Assembly (NCBI GenBank): GCA_964017145.1
Contig: CAXHKQ010000084.1
Location: forward strand, 1-12,900
DNA from: Agrocybe praecox
Taxonomy: Eukaryota; Basidiomycota; Agaricomycetes; Agaricales; Agrocybaceae
Direction: 5' to 3'
Length of the DNA stretch: 12,900 nucleotides
The position numbers and the translations under genes were made by a program. The first letter of the stretch is position 1; each line of letters opens with the position of its first letter. This document shows, in pieces, positions 1 to 8,987 of this stretch. The notes below the pieces were generated by a model, which was not told where the DNA came from, searched no databases, and was given only the letters and a program-made list of their open reading frames with translations.

Positions 1-683
1 TTTTGGTTTAAATAAATCGCAAATAGGTTTGTTAACAAAAAATCTCAAAACATGTTTGCTAATTTTTCGGAAAATATTCAAAAAATGTAATGCGTAACAG
101 CTTTGTTCAAGCAAGTGTTTTGCTAAGTGCGATAATTGCAAGAAGAACCATTTTCACGACGTCTTTTCAACCATTTTCACAAAATATAATCGAGAAATCA
201 TGGTTTTTAGACCCTTTTTCACTGTTTTTAGCCACTATTTTAGGGCCCTAAAACGTACTTTTTTAGGCCCCTAACTTCCGGGCCTTGGTCATAATTGTCA
301 GGTGTTAACAAATTAATAAACGATTTTTTTTCGCACTTTCCCACTAGAAGGTTAACCATTCCGTAAATATGGGACTTAGGATATCGATATTTCGTGACAA
401 ACTGCTTAACATTCTGATCTATCTAATCCAAAAAGTTTCGGTCTATTATTATGAACCAGTTCCGTGCTTTGAAGCATTGAAGAGAGAAAATATGTGTGTT
501 AACATGTTAATGCAACTAACTATATGTACCGGGCCGGGAACTGCGAAATACGGCATGGAGTGCAGCAATTTTGTCCAAATTCATATATCCGACGCTCATT
601 TGTTAAATGGAAATTTATTAAACTCTAGGTGTATACTTTTATACTTCTCCATAACATCTCCACCCATACATCGATCAACATAC
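1..683 (-). other. rg: Start of the intron after exon G (incomplete)
   Basis: Begins with donor GTATGT at 683. AT-rich. Holds a 16-bp perfect palindrome TTTTAGGGCCCTAAAA (238-253), with related TTTTTAG-CC segments around it between 200 and 275. The open frame at 369-1067 on the plus strand runs across the exon boundary antisense and is not a gene. Confidence 0.88.
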
Positions 684-1691
684 CTTCTCCAGCAACCGAC
701 TCGCAATCACATTGTCCCGCCGTCGCGCTGCCGTTATCAAATGATCGCACATGCGCTCCTCCTCGCGGCGCTCCACCACCGTCAGCTGGCACTGCGCCTC
801 AAAGTCCGCGTGCTTCAGCACATCGTCGGCGCGCATCCGATTGAGTATGAACTCCGCCTCGTTGGCCACGCGCACAATATGGTCCTTCATTGCGTGCGAC
901 AGCAGCCGGCCCTCATTGATCAACTCGATGAAGGCCAGACCGGCGTGCTTCTGCAGGCTGTTCTGCCACTCCTGCGAGCACAGGAGCATCACCAGCTCCA
1001 CCACCGAGTGCGAGTTCTTGAACGTCGTCAGGCCCTTGCCCTCCTGCAGCAGTTCCTGGCCGTGTGAGCCGACGAGCGTCTTCGACAGGAAGGGCGCAAA
1101 GTCGACCATGATCTCGCGCAGCAACGGACAAACCGGTCCGAGCGCGACCTCCAGCTTGTGCGTGAGGCTGGCCTCGCGGGACGGCGTCGCCAGCGAGGCG
1201 GGCGCCGCCAGATGGGCGACGACGAGCGGCGGCGGGTTGGGCGATTGGATGTGCTGCGATTTAGCTGTGGCGTATCCCGATTCGGGCACGCGCACCACTG
1301 AGATCTCCGAAGCCGGCTTGTCGCCGCGATTGGTGGTCGCATGGTTCGTGGCACCGGTGGCGGTCGCGGACGCGTTGTTGGAAGCGGTGGCGGCGGTAGG
1401 CGTCGAGGAGTCGTCGTTGAGATTGACGTCGGTCCAGTCGTCGTCGTTGTTGGCGGACGACGAAGACTTCTGCGACAGCGGATTGTTGTTGACGTGGTGT
1501 TTGATGGTGTCGTCGTGGGCGCTGTGCTGCTGATGGTGAGAGTGCTGTTGATGGTGCTGGTGGCTGTGGTGTTGGTTGTGGTGGTGTTGGTGGTGATGGT
1601 GATGGTGATGTTCGCTGGAGGTGTCGTGACTGACTTCGATGTCAGCGGCGGAATGGATGTGCAACGAGGCGCCGCCGTCGGAGTCGAGGCT
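684..1691 (-). CDS. rg: rugose/neurobeachin exon G: His-rich start, then DUF1088 region
   Basis: A 1008-nt exon (336 codons, phase 0 at both ends), acceptor GCTCACAG|AGCCTC, donor GAGAAG|GTATGT. It starts [20 protein letters not shown], followed by a His-dominated stretch (1610-1521) including seven consecutive His. Acidic, Asn/Ser- and Ala/Thr-rich linker follows. From about 1169 onward conservation is strong: [77 protein letters not shown] and [14 protein letters not shown]. This is the neurobeachin/LRBA segment that includes the DUF1088 family, which precedes the PH-like and BEACH domains. The exon stops inside it (RLLEK), and the rest must be in the next exon beyond the window. Confidence 0.97.
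1521..1610 (-). repeat. Histidine-rich coding tract
   Basis: About 30 codons, mostly CAC and CAT with CAG/CAA and a few Asn and Ser codons, with a run of seven His at its start. Low-complexity segment of exon G. Confidence 0.9.
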
Positions 1692-2266
1692 CTGTGAGCG
1701 GGAACCGCATGTATAGCGTGTATATATTAGAAACTTGGATTCGAAATACTTTTCTTGTTCTTCTAGTTGTGTGCATAGAAACCTGCACTTTTCTTCGGCG
1801 AGGCGCCTCTGCCGAACGCTATGACATAATGAAATGAGATAAGGCTAGTCTCGAAGGTTCGGATAGCTGCTACGAAAGGCCAAATCACAATTTGTAATTT
1901 CATGTTATCTTTTGGTTGTTACTGGCCTTTAAAGATGTCGGTGTAAAACATAGTTCGCGGACATTGCTCTTGTACTTGTGCCATAACATAAAATATATAA
2001 TCAATTTTCATAATGTGAATATTGTTGTTTCTCGTCAAAATTTTAAAAAAAATCATTTTGAAAAAAGGGGCCCTGAAATGCAATTAATTTCGAAAATGTA
2101 AGAAGTGTGATTACACTATGCAACAAAACGACAAAAGTTGACTGGGTCCAGGTTCTAACTATATTTTTCCGATAAATATTGGTCTCCTGAAAACAAAATC
2201 ACAAAAAAAGTTAAATTCGTAAATGAAATTTTATAATATTAGAATTTTAAGACTTTAGCACTTGTT

Positions 2267-2294
2267 GCCTGAGATAACTGCTCTTATCTCAGGC
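2267..2294. repeat. Perfect 11-bp hairpin
   Basis: GCCTGAGATAA, six-base loop, TTATCTCAGGC. It stands alone in AT-rich intron sequence; no tract of T or other context gives it a role. Confidence 0.7.
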
Positions 2295-2788
2295 CATATG
2301 CTCCAAAAAAATCTCATATTACCATGTACGTATAGTGAATCTAGTGACAATTAATTGAAGGTAACTACATTTCCAACATATTTCCCAAACAAACGATAAT
2401 AAAGCCACAAATGAATAACATGTGTTCAAAAAAAGAACAAATTTACGGAGCCGTTCCGTTTTGCAAAACATGACCAAAAAATAAAAAAATCCTGGACCGA
2501 GTATTCTTCGAGCTAGGGGCCTTAAATTTGGTCCAGTATTGCCAGAGATGTAACTAGCGAGTGCAATTTCGAATAGACTATATTTAACCGATCTTCAGTT
2601 ACATATCACGGAAAAAAGTACTGCTTTCTATGCACACCACTAGTAAGTATCACACAATGAAAAACATTGAGACTTGATAGAACTCATGTGGATTTAATAA
2701 GGGAAGGGTAGAAACAGAAACTAAATGCAAAATAGAGTTATACGTGTTCCAGGAATATTACCAATTGGATATGTGGCGGAAGTTAAGT

Positions 2789-2895
2789 GCAGTCCAAGAT
2801 TGAGCTTTTGTCTCTGCCGAGACGAGGTGCATGTGAATTGGCATTTGTCATGAGAGCTCGTCATATCTGGATACAAAAACTCAATCTTGAACTGC
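2789..2895. repeat. Inverted repeat with 23-bp arms
   Basis: GCAGTCCAAGATTGAGCTTT and following bases (2789-2811) are inverted at 2873-2895 with two differences. The 61-base middle is not repetitive. Possibly a MITE remnant. Confidence 0.75.
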
Positions 2896-4401
2896 TCATA
2901 AGATCGAAGACACTGATTTTATGAGTTGTTATATACAAATATTTTTAAACACACAAATTGCGGTTTTCAGTGTTCAAACTAAAAGCATAATGAAGATATG
3001 ATGTATAGGGGAGTTTAACCCGTTGTGGACATTGTATGGTTTTCTAGCCATAATTATTTATCAAGATAATATTTATGAGAACATGTGTATATTAATAGAA
3101 AGCCAAGAAACATAGCCAACTACTGGTGAAATTATTTCGATTCTGTTGATAACAAAAAAGCTATTCAACATTGAACAAATCTTGATTTTTTACAAAAGGG
3201 AAACAACTTTAACCGGTTGTGAGCACTCCCAAAATTAAAAATCCAATTATTTTTTTTATTTTTGGTTTTCATCGGCAATGCCAACTGTTCTTGTGAAATT
3301 AGAAATTATATGGAGTACGACGGGGTAATTTTTGCATAGGGAACATTTTTGCACCCCACCTTATTTCCTTTAATAACGATAATATTCTTCTGAATTATTT
3401 ATATTTTGTGTCTTTTATCAAAATCGTTCTATGAATATAGACTCTGATCGTCTATGGACTCATATACGAAAGTTATAGCCCTATATGTAATTTTGGTGTT
3501 TTCCTTACGATAATTCATCTCCAGTGAATGCTTCGGGAATAACATACGAACAATTATAATAAATATCGAATGATTGACTTCCAAGCGGAATTTACCGGTG
3601 AATTTGAATATTTTTGTGTTTCGAAGATAGTATGACAATCCATCGAGTGATGGAGGTAATTCCTCAACAGGTACATGTGGGGCAATTTTTGCAGGGCTGC
3701 ACCATATTTCACCCATATAACTTTTTTAACATAAAATCATCCAAATATGTTGTTAAACAGCAGAGAAGATCGTGTGAACAATTTTATCCGGGTTAAGCCT
3801 TAATTAGACATCCATCTCTAGTGTTAGTACGATTTTCACATTATAAGAATGTCCAGCAGAATCATAGCCTGATAAATTGTCTTTCAATTGCATTTTTCGG
3901 TTTTAAAATCGTATGCAAATTACGACCTCGGGAGCTCTTCGCGCTAATTATCGCTATACAGGATATCGGATGAAGATTATGTCAATATTTGTTTGATTAA
4001 ACCTTTATTTCACATGCAGTAGTCCATTCTGCATGTCAAATCAAGAGGCTACGACTCTAGAGGCCGAATTAAATGCCTGCCTTTATACCGATTTTTACCA
4101 ACAGTATGAATAATGCATCGAATTTGCTTCGTATTACAAATATTGCCGCCCAAAATATTATTTTGGTGTCTGGGAAAAGTAGTCAATTTATATAAATGAA
4201 CTGCATTTTATATTTTTGTATAAAACATTTTTAATAAAACTCGATGAAATTCGGATATATGAAGTATCGTTATCAAACAAGCCTCTCTTTGTTTTCGATT
4301 TACTTATGAGAGCGGTTTTCACCGCGGCAAACTTATATCAGAACTTACAAGGGGTGGTCACGACGAATCGTCACGGATTTCAATGAAAAAGTTACCCGTC
4401 T

Positions 4402-4534
4402 AAAAGCACGAATGCCAATGCGCCCTGTTGCCGAAAATATAAGCAGTTGACGTATTTTAATAATCCCATAAAAGAACTAAATCTTCAACTACTCATATAT
4501 TCGACCACATAGCGCATTGGCAGGTGTCCTTTTA
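4402..4534. repeat. Palindromic repeat with about 57-bp arms
   Basis: Left arm 4402-4458 and right arm 4478-4534 are inverted copies at about 75% identity. Both contain TGCCAATGCGC and an AGYAGTTGA segment in matching positions, with a spacer of about 19 bases. Looks like an older small foldback or MITE relic. Confidence 0.75.
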
Positions 4535-4706
4535 TAATTATAATAAACAGTTAATCGCCCTCTGTGATACGTGATATTCTCTTGTAAGATCACCCCATAT
4601 AACATACATCGAATTGATAAATAATAATGCGTATAACAAATAACTAGCTACAAATGTGTACGGAAACTGATCATCAACGAACGATTTACATCTAAAATAA
4701 ACAGTA

Positions 4707-5572
4707 CAGGGTGGTCACATTACGACTAACTTTTCGATTATGTCAAAAATCGAGAGAAAACCTATATTTAACAATGGTTTGTGAGTTTATCACGAAGAAC
4801 ACACCTCCCGATTTATTTTATTCCAATATATTGATGAAAATTATTTATGTGTTAGCCTACAGAATAGAAACCATAACTACCCATTTTTCACTGTTATTGT
4901 TGATCTTATTGGACTCAAACTTTTGAAAAACTGTAGCTATGATGAATACTTGGATACAGATGTTTAGTGAATAGTTTTTTAAAACAAAATTGTTTTTGTT
5001 TTTCTTGGTTCGGACATTCAGCTGCGCGACTCTCGAACTTTAGCGAGGCGACTCGAAAACGAGACGAAATCGCGTGTGGTTATTGTTGAGGCGACTCGAA
5101 TTTGAGAGAACTCACTCGCTTGACTCACTAATTCGAGTCGCCGGTGAAATTGTGCACGAGTCGTTTCACACACTTTTGGGTTTAATTTGCCAATTATGCG
5201 TAAGTATTGGTGAGTAAACAATAACAACCACACGCGATTTCGTCTCGTTTTCTAGTCGTGTCGCTAAAGTTTGAGAGTTCTATAGCAGGAGTCATTCCTT
5301 CGAAGCTTCGAAGATGCATATACACTTTCTCCAAATGACTGAATTTTAGAAACACGATTTATCAGCATGATATTAGTCGGAAAAATTCGATGTATTATTT
5401 GTAGGATAGCGAAATTTGTCGATAAATGGAAAGTTCGTATCGAAAATTCAATTCGGGCCTCTGTTAAAAATCGATCTCAATAGAATATCGACTACACCTG
5501 GTGCCAATATTTTGAAACGTCTTTCAAGAAAAAACGATGTTTCAAAATGTTTGTCGTAAAGTGATCACCCTG
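4707..5572. mobile_element. Non-autonomous Tc1/mariner-like element (866 bp, TA-flanked)
   Basis: The ends are inverted repeats starting CAGGGTGGTCACATTACGAC on the left (4707) and CAGGGTGATCACTTTACGAC on the complementary strand at the right (5572), matching at about 24 of 28 positions. Both are flanked by TA (4705-4706 and 5573-5574). TA flanks and a CAGGGTG start are typical of Tc1/mariner-type elements. No transposase could be recognised, so it is a deletion derivative or MITE. A separate foldback (5029-5278) lies in its interior. The 85% identity of the ends suggests an older insertion than the element at 11609-12778. Confidence 0.8.
5029..5278. mobile_element. Foldback element with about 60-bp arms, nested in 4707-5572
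   Basis: Arms 5029-5088 and about 5217-5278 are inverted copies; both carry AACGAGACGAAATCGCGTGT or its complement and differ at only a few positions. Between them is a second perfect inverted pair, GCGACTCGAATT at 5091-5102 and AATTCGAGTCGC at 5130-5141. The segment GAGGCGACTCGAA occurs twice in the left part (5045-5057, 5088-5100). No coding potential and no clear target duplication. Confidence 0.87.
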
Positions 5573-5867
5573 TATACCATTCCAAAACAAGATATGCGAA
5601 AATTGAGTGTGATATGTGCGTTGAATCATTCATATATATACATCTGTGAGAGTGCAGTCGGTGTATCAAAATCAGCATCACGTATCGTTGTTCGTTCATA
5701 CCTTTTTCAATTTGATCGGCGCCACCGGTTTGGGTGGCGACAGCGGTTGCAATTGAATCTGAGTACTGGTTATTGTCGCTGCGTTCGAAGACGACGACGT
5801 CTGTGAACCACAATTAGTGTGCAGTCCACCACAGATGTGTTGTTAGTTATGTCGCATGGCCATGAAA

Positions 5868-5945
5868 TGTATGTATGTGTGTGTATGTGTAAATAATAGG
5901 AAGAAAATGTTCATAGTGTAAGAAAATAATAATTATATATATATC
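5868..5945. repeat. Simple-sequence tracts
   Basis: GTATGTATGTGTGTGTATGTG at about 5868-5888 and an AT tract at about 5930-5944, separated by A-rich sequence. Confidence 0.7.
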
Positions 5946-6069
5946 AGGCGCATTCCAATTGAAATCAAGTTAGGGTTATTAAAATTAAAAGAATGATAGA
6001 AGATAGAACATGAACTGCATTCCCAACACACATGCAAGTCACACTACTAATAACTGTCAGATTTTTCAC

Positions 6070-6188
6070 CTTTATCGATGGAGGTCCGCTGGAATGCGAT
6101 TCCATGCCATCACCGGCTATCACTGAGGCATTGCTGCCTTCGTCCACCACAATCATCTCGTACTCGCCATCCTGCATCGATCGAGTGC
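6070..6188 (-). CDS. rg: rugose/neurobeachin exon F (119 nt)
   Basis: A short exon, phase 1 start and phase 0 end, acceptor ATTCGTAG|GCACTCG, donor ATAAAG|GTGAAA. It encodes TRSMQDGEYEMIVVDEGSNA and then a Ser/Gly-rich tail ending GPPSIK. Joined to exon E it reads QYLYG-TRSMQDGEYEMI, and to exon G it reads GPPSIK-SLDSDGG. Both joints are in frame with canonical sites. The non-repetitive, acidic DGEYEMIVVDE core looks conserved rather than random, although I cannot tie it to a named domain. Confidence 0.85.
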
Positions 6189-6963
6189 CTACGAATTCGA
6201 ACAAAGAGAGATAGATTGTCAAGTTCAATTAACAAAAAACGCGGATCGCGGATGGTGCACGCCGAAACCAAATGAAATAATTACATAATATAGTATAGAC
6301 AGGATGTAAATACAAAAGACTACACTAAATCTGAAACGGAACGTAAAAAAACAAACACCGAACTCATGAACAAAATGTGATCACATCGTGACGAAAACGC
6401 AACAATACCAATATTTCATCGATATTATTATTCGATATCTATATTGTAATAATAATCCTGGCCTACTCGAACAGCAGATATACTGGAATACTGGTTCTCA
6501 ACATGTCATAAGAACACGCTGATTATTGGTGACTACTACCCTTGCTCATAAATTTAAAACATTGTTTTCTACTTTTTTACGATTACAATTAAAACGTGAA
6601 GTAACACAATGTGACGATGCAGTTTGGTTCTATTGTGAGAACAATCTTTCAAGAAAGTAAAACGCGTCTTGAGAAGACCGATTCTATATATAGAAAAACA
6701 ATCGTACGAAAACGCATGCGATTAATTGTATGCAATGTATACAAAAATGAGCTAGGGTAAATCGATTCATCATACAAAAACTTAAACTTAAACTTAAATT
6801 GTATACAATGTATACAAGAATGAGCTAGGGTAAATCGATTCATCATACAAAAACTTAAACTCGCTTTACAGTTGTACTGGCCAACTTTTCGATTGATTTT
6901 AAATAATATCGATAAAAGTGGGGTTTCCTCGGCATCACCGCTTCCACAACGGCTGGCACTAAC
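6189..6963 (-). other. rg: Intron between exons E and F (775 bp)
   Basis: Donor GTTAGT at 6963, acceptor TTCGTAG at 6189. Contains the tandem duplication 6725-6860 and AT-rich sequence around 6400-6470 with short TCGATAT-type palindromes. No coding potential is accepted here. Confidence 0.88.
6725..6860. repeat. Tandem duplication, 73-bp unit, nearly two copies
   Basis: Copy 1 (6725-6797) and copy 2 (6798-6860) share ATGAGCTAGGGTAAATCGAT and flanks, with only two differences over 63 bases. The first copy ends in a short AAACTT array. The high identity suggests a recent duplication. Confidence 0.92.
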
Positions 6964-7773
6964 CATACAAGTACTGAACGTTGTTCGAATCGAACGTTAG
7001 CGCTTCGGTGGCCGCGATGGCGCCACCGTGGCCACCACCGTCGCCGCCAAACCCGTTGCGATAGTTGTTATTCAGACCGGCGGAGCCGGGCGGCTTTCGG
7101 CCGTCGCCGCCGCCATTGGCAGCGGCCGCGGCCGCGGCCAACGTCCGGTTGTTGCGCACGTGCGAATAGTTGCTGAGCAAGTGGTGATGGTGATGCTGGT
7201 GTTGCTGGTTTTGCTGGTGCTGCAGATGGTGGTGTGGCAGATTGGAATCGTTCGCTTCGATATTGGCAGTCACGTCTACTGCTGCTGCTGTGGTGACAAC
7301 GCTGTTCGCGTTCGAATGGTCGAAGCCGTACGTGGCGTACGTTTCGCTCGTGCCATTCGATTGGAAGGGATGCTGCTGCTGTGCAATCGAGTGGTGTTGT
7401 TGCAAGTGATGGTGCTGATGTTGCTGTGCATAGTAGTTTGTGGTGCCGGTGCCGTTCGATGGGTGCGGGTGCTGTGCAGTCGATGTGGAGCTGGATCCGG
7501 CGGTGTTGGTACCATAGTAGTGGAGATGTTGCTGCTGCTGCTGCTGATGGTTGTTATTGCTGGCAGAAGATTGATTGTGATGGTGCTGCAAGTAATTGTG
7601 GTGTTGGTGCTGCTGCTGCTGCGGCTGGTGATTGTGATGATGCTGCTGCGGCTGATGCTGGGAGTGCTGGTGATGATGCAGATTGGACGGCGGCGAGGGC
7701 TGGTGATTCGGATGGGAACCGGGCAGAAATTGTGGATAGACATGGTGCGACCATTGCGGAAAGAGGGGCCGAG
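6964..7773 (-). CDS. rg: rugose/neurobeachin exon E: low-complexity His/Gln/Ala/Gly linker
   Basis: An 810-nt exon, phase 1 at both ends. Acceptor CCTCCTCAG|CTCGG, donor TATG|GTTAGT; the alternative acceptor would start it at 7785 and add four codons. Frame choice follows from joining exon D (…RGQSR plus one base) and exon F (GGC codon at the junction), and this frame is open throughout. The protein starts RPLFPQWSHHVYPQF and then becomes His/Gln-rich, then Ser/Thr/Asn-rich, again His/Gln-rich, then a run of about seven Ala and a Gly-rich part with GGDGGGHGG. It ends with the non-repetitive LTFDSNNVQYLYG. I recognise no domain. It lies in the variable linker between two conserved neurobeachin blocks and is probably disordered. 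Confidence 0.85.
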
Positions 7774-7893
7774 CTGAGGAGGCATCTAGTCATCGTGACG
7801 ACGACGACGATGGAGGTTCCCGTGACATGAGAACGGGTGGCGGATTGAATAGAGTGGTTTTGCGCAGCGCAGTGAAATGGGATTAGCGTACGT

Positions 7894-7975
7894 GTGAGAG
7901 AGTGTGTGTGTGTGTGAGTGGGAAGCAATCGAATTTACATAACAACACACACACCCACACAAAAACACAGACAAT
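7894..7975. repeat. GT/CA simple sequence
   Basis: A GTGTGTGTGTGTG run at about 7901-7917 is followed at about 7944-7970 by a run of ACACACAC, CCACAC and AAAACACA. These complementary runs can pair with each other. Confidence 0.75.
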
Positions 7976-8404
7976 TTGTGTTCAGATGCATTTGGTTTGG
8001 TGATGCGTATGTATGTTTTTTGCGTTGCAAAAGGTTCCAAAAAAGCAGCGTGTGTGAATAAATGGGAGAGAAAGAAATGGGAAATACGTTGAGAATTACG
8101 ATTAATGGACACAGCGACTAGCGACACACACACTTTGGATACTCGTTGTGCATATTGTGTCTGTATGTGAATTGATGATAGGAGTGTGGGGTGAATGTGA
8201 ACACAGCAGACGCATATTTCACGACGCAGACACGAATTGATTTCGTTGCACATACATGGTAAGCAAGAGAGGCTATAGTTTTCAAATCGAATAACGGTCA
8301 AACTCGCTTTCATGTTTACACCGTTGCAATAAGATTGATTACAAATATGTTGGAAACTTTTCACATTATCAAATCAACTATTTTAAAGAATATTAAAGTG
8401 ATTG

Positions 8405-8460
8405 ACATTTTGTCTATTTTATTAATCTTATGGTACTCAATCGGATAACAGACAAAATGT
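8405..8460. repeat. Short inverted repeat (11-bp arms)
   Basis: ACATTTTGTCT at 8405-8415 is exactly inverted at 8450-8460. Could be the end pair of an older repeat or chance in AT-rich DNA. Confidence 0.5.
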
Positions 8461-8539
8461 TGTATTAAAATATACTTGAACCTTATCAATTTTTAGTGGA
8501 AGTTGTTTTTCTGGCTTGATTTTGGCATGATCAATCGAT

Positions 8540-8625
8540 TGTAATCGAATAATTATTATTGCTGGAATAACATTTAACATGTCAATTATTCCAGCAATTA
8601 ATATTCAGCATGAATTCCGATTACA
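8540..8625. repeat. Imperfect palindrome
   Basis: Outer arms TGTAATCG (8540-8547) and CGATTACA (8618-8625) and inner arms ATTGCTGGAATAA (8558-8570) and TTATTCCAGCAAT (8586-8598) are exact inverted pairs; the right side carries an extra stretch between them. Probably a relic of a small foldback repeat. Confidence 0.8.
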
Positions 8626-8675
8626 CTCTGGATCACAACAATGTGGTCATGACGTTTACCTTCTGTATAGACTTG

Positions 8676-8910
8676 TCTGACGTGCATTTATCTCCTAATC
8701 ACGAATTCGGCAAAAGAATTGATGTTCATGGATAGATTTCGAAGATATTGGCGTAAGTGGTTTTCTTCGACATGGCCTCAGACATTTGCGGATATCTCGT
8801 GTTTTTCATGTTTTCCCATTTCGAAAAAACAACTTACGCCAATATCTTCGAAAGTAATCGATGAAATTCAATTTTTTTGCCGAATTCGTGATTAGGAAAA
8901 GAACATCAGA
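8676..8910. mobile_element. Foldback/MITE-like element with 81-bp arms
   Basis: Arms 8694-8774 and 8816-8896 are inverted copies with about 85-90% identity by eye, both containing CCTAATCACGAATTCGGCAA and TTTCGAAGATATTGGCGTAA, separated by 41 bases. Weaker matching extends the arms to TCTGA at 8676 and TCAGA at 8910. No coding capacity and no clear target-site duplication. The structure is that of a small foldback or MITE; the transcript could form a long hairpin. Confidence 0.85.
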
Positions 8911-8987
8911 AAACCGGTATTTTGGGCTCAAAACTCAAAACTTTAATATTCTTGCTGTTATTTGATTTAAAAAATGAATCGAATTAC

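Larger units (their letters stand above)
1692..6069 (-). other. rg: Large intron between exons F and G (4378 bp)
   Basis: Donor GTGAAA at 6069, acceptor CGCTCACAG at 1692. AT-rich throughout. Identified contents: TA-flanked element 4707-5572 with a nested foldback 5029-5278, palindromic element 4402-4534, inverted repeat 2789-2895, hairpin 2267-2294, an inverted pair around 4010-4037, and GT/AT simple repeats at 5868-5945. In the remaining stretches (1692-2260, 2300-2780, 2900-4400, 5580-6069) I see nothing that can be supported as a gene or element. Confidence 0.88.
7774..8987 (-). other. rg: Intron between exons D and E (about 1.2 kb)
   Basis: Donor GTAATT at 8987; acceptor CCTCCTCAG at 7774, with CACGATGACTAG twelve bases upstream as an in-frame alternative. 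Contents are an inverted-repeat element (8676-8910), a smaller palindrome (8540-8625), an 11-bp inverted pair (8405-8415 with 8450-8460) and GT/CA-rich simple sequence (about 7894-7975). A minus-strand reading frame of about 190 codons crosses the intron at 8364-7786 but is simple-sequence and non-conserved, so it is not called. Confidence 0.85.

Noticed and set aside
369..1067. Plus-strand open frame of 232 codons
   Set aside because: It crosses the exon G donor antisense and mixes AT-rich intron with exon shadow; no recognisable protein.
751..1533. Plus-strand open frame of 260 codons
   Set aside because: It is antisense to exon G, whose minus-strand frame has clear neurobeachin homology. 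The plus-strand translation is Ser/Cys/Val-rich shadow sequence.
3009..3229. GGGGAGT...ACTCCC with TTAACC-GTTGTG motifs as possible transposon ends
   Set aside because: Only six or seven bases pair as inverted ends and the longer motif is direct, so this is within chance for AT-rich sequence.
3321..3690. Recurring GGGG-AATTTTTGCA strings suggesting element ends
   Set aside because: The strings at about 3321 and 3680 are in direct orientation and short; I found no paired ends or target duplication.
3429..3716. Minus-strand open frame of 95 codons with an ATG
   Set aside because: Isolated in a large intron, no recognisable domain, AT-rich codon use unlike the exons, and no splice context. It could be a relic of a repeat but cannot be supported.
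6649..6966. Minus-strand open frame of 105 codons containing a repeated peptide
   Set aside because: The peptide repeat comes from the 73-bp tandem duplication. The frame overlaps the exon E donor out of phase, so it is not coding.
7028..7777. Plus-strand open frame of 249 codons, Val/Leu-rich
   Set aside because: Antisense of the His/Gln-coding exon E; CAC and CAG runs read as Val and Leu on the other strand.
7276..7785. Minus-strand open frame of 169 codons in another frame over exon E
   Set aside because: Its frame does not join exons D and F in phase and is a shifted reading of the His/Gln repeats.
7786..8364. Minus-strand open frame of 192 codons next to exon E
   Set aside because: Runs through GT/CA simple sequence and the exon E acceptor region, ends in a shifted frame, and has no conserved motif; treated as intron.
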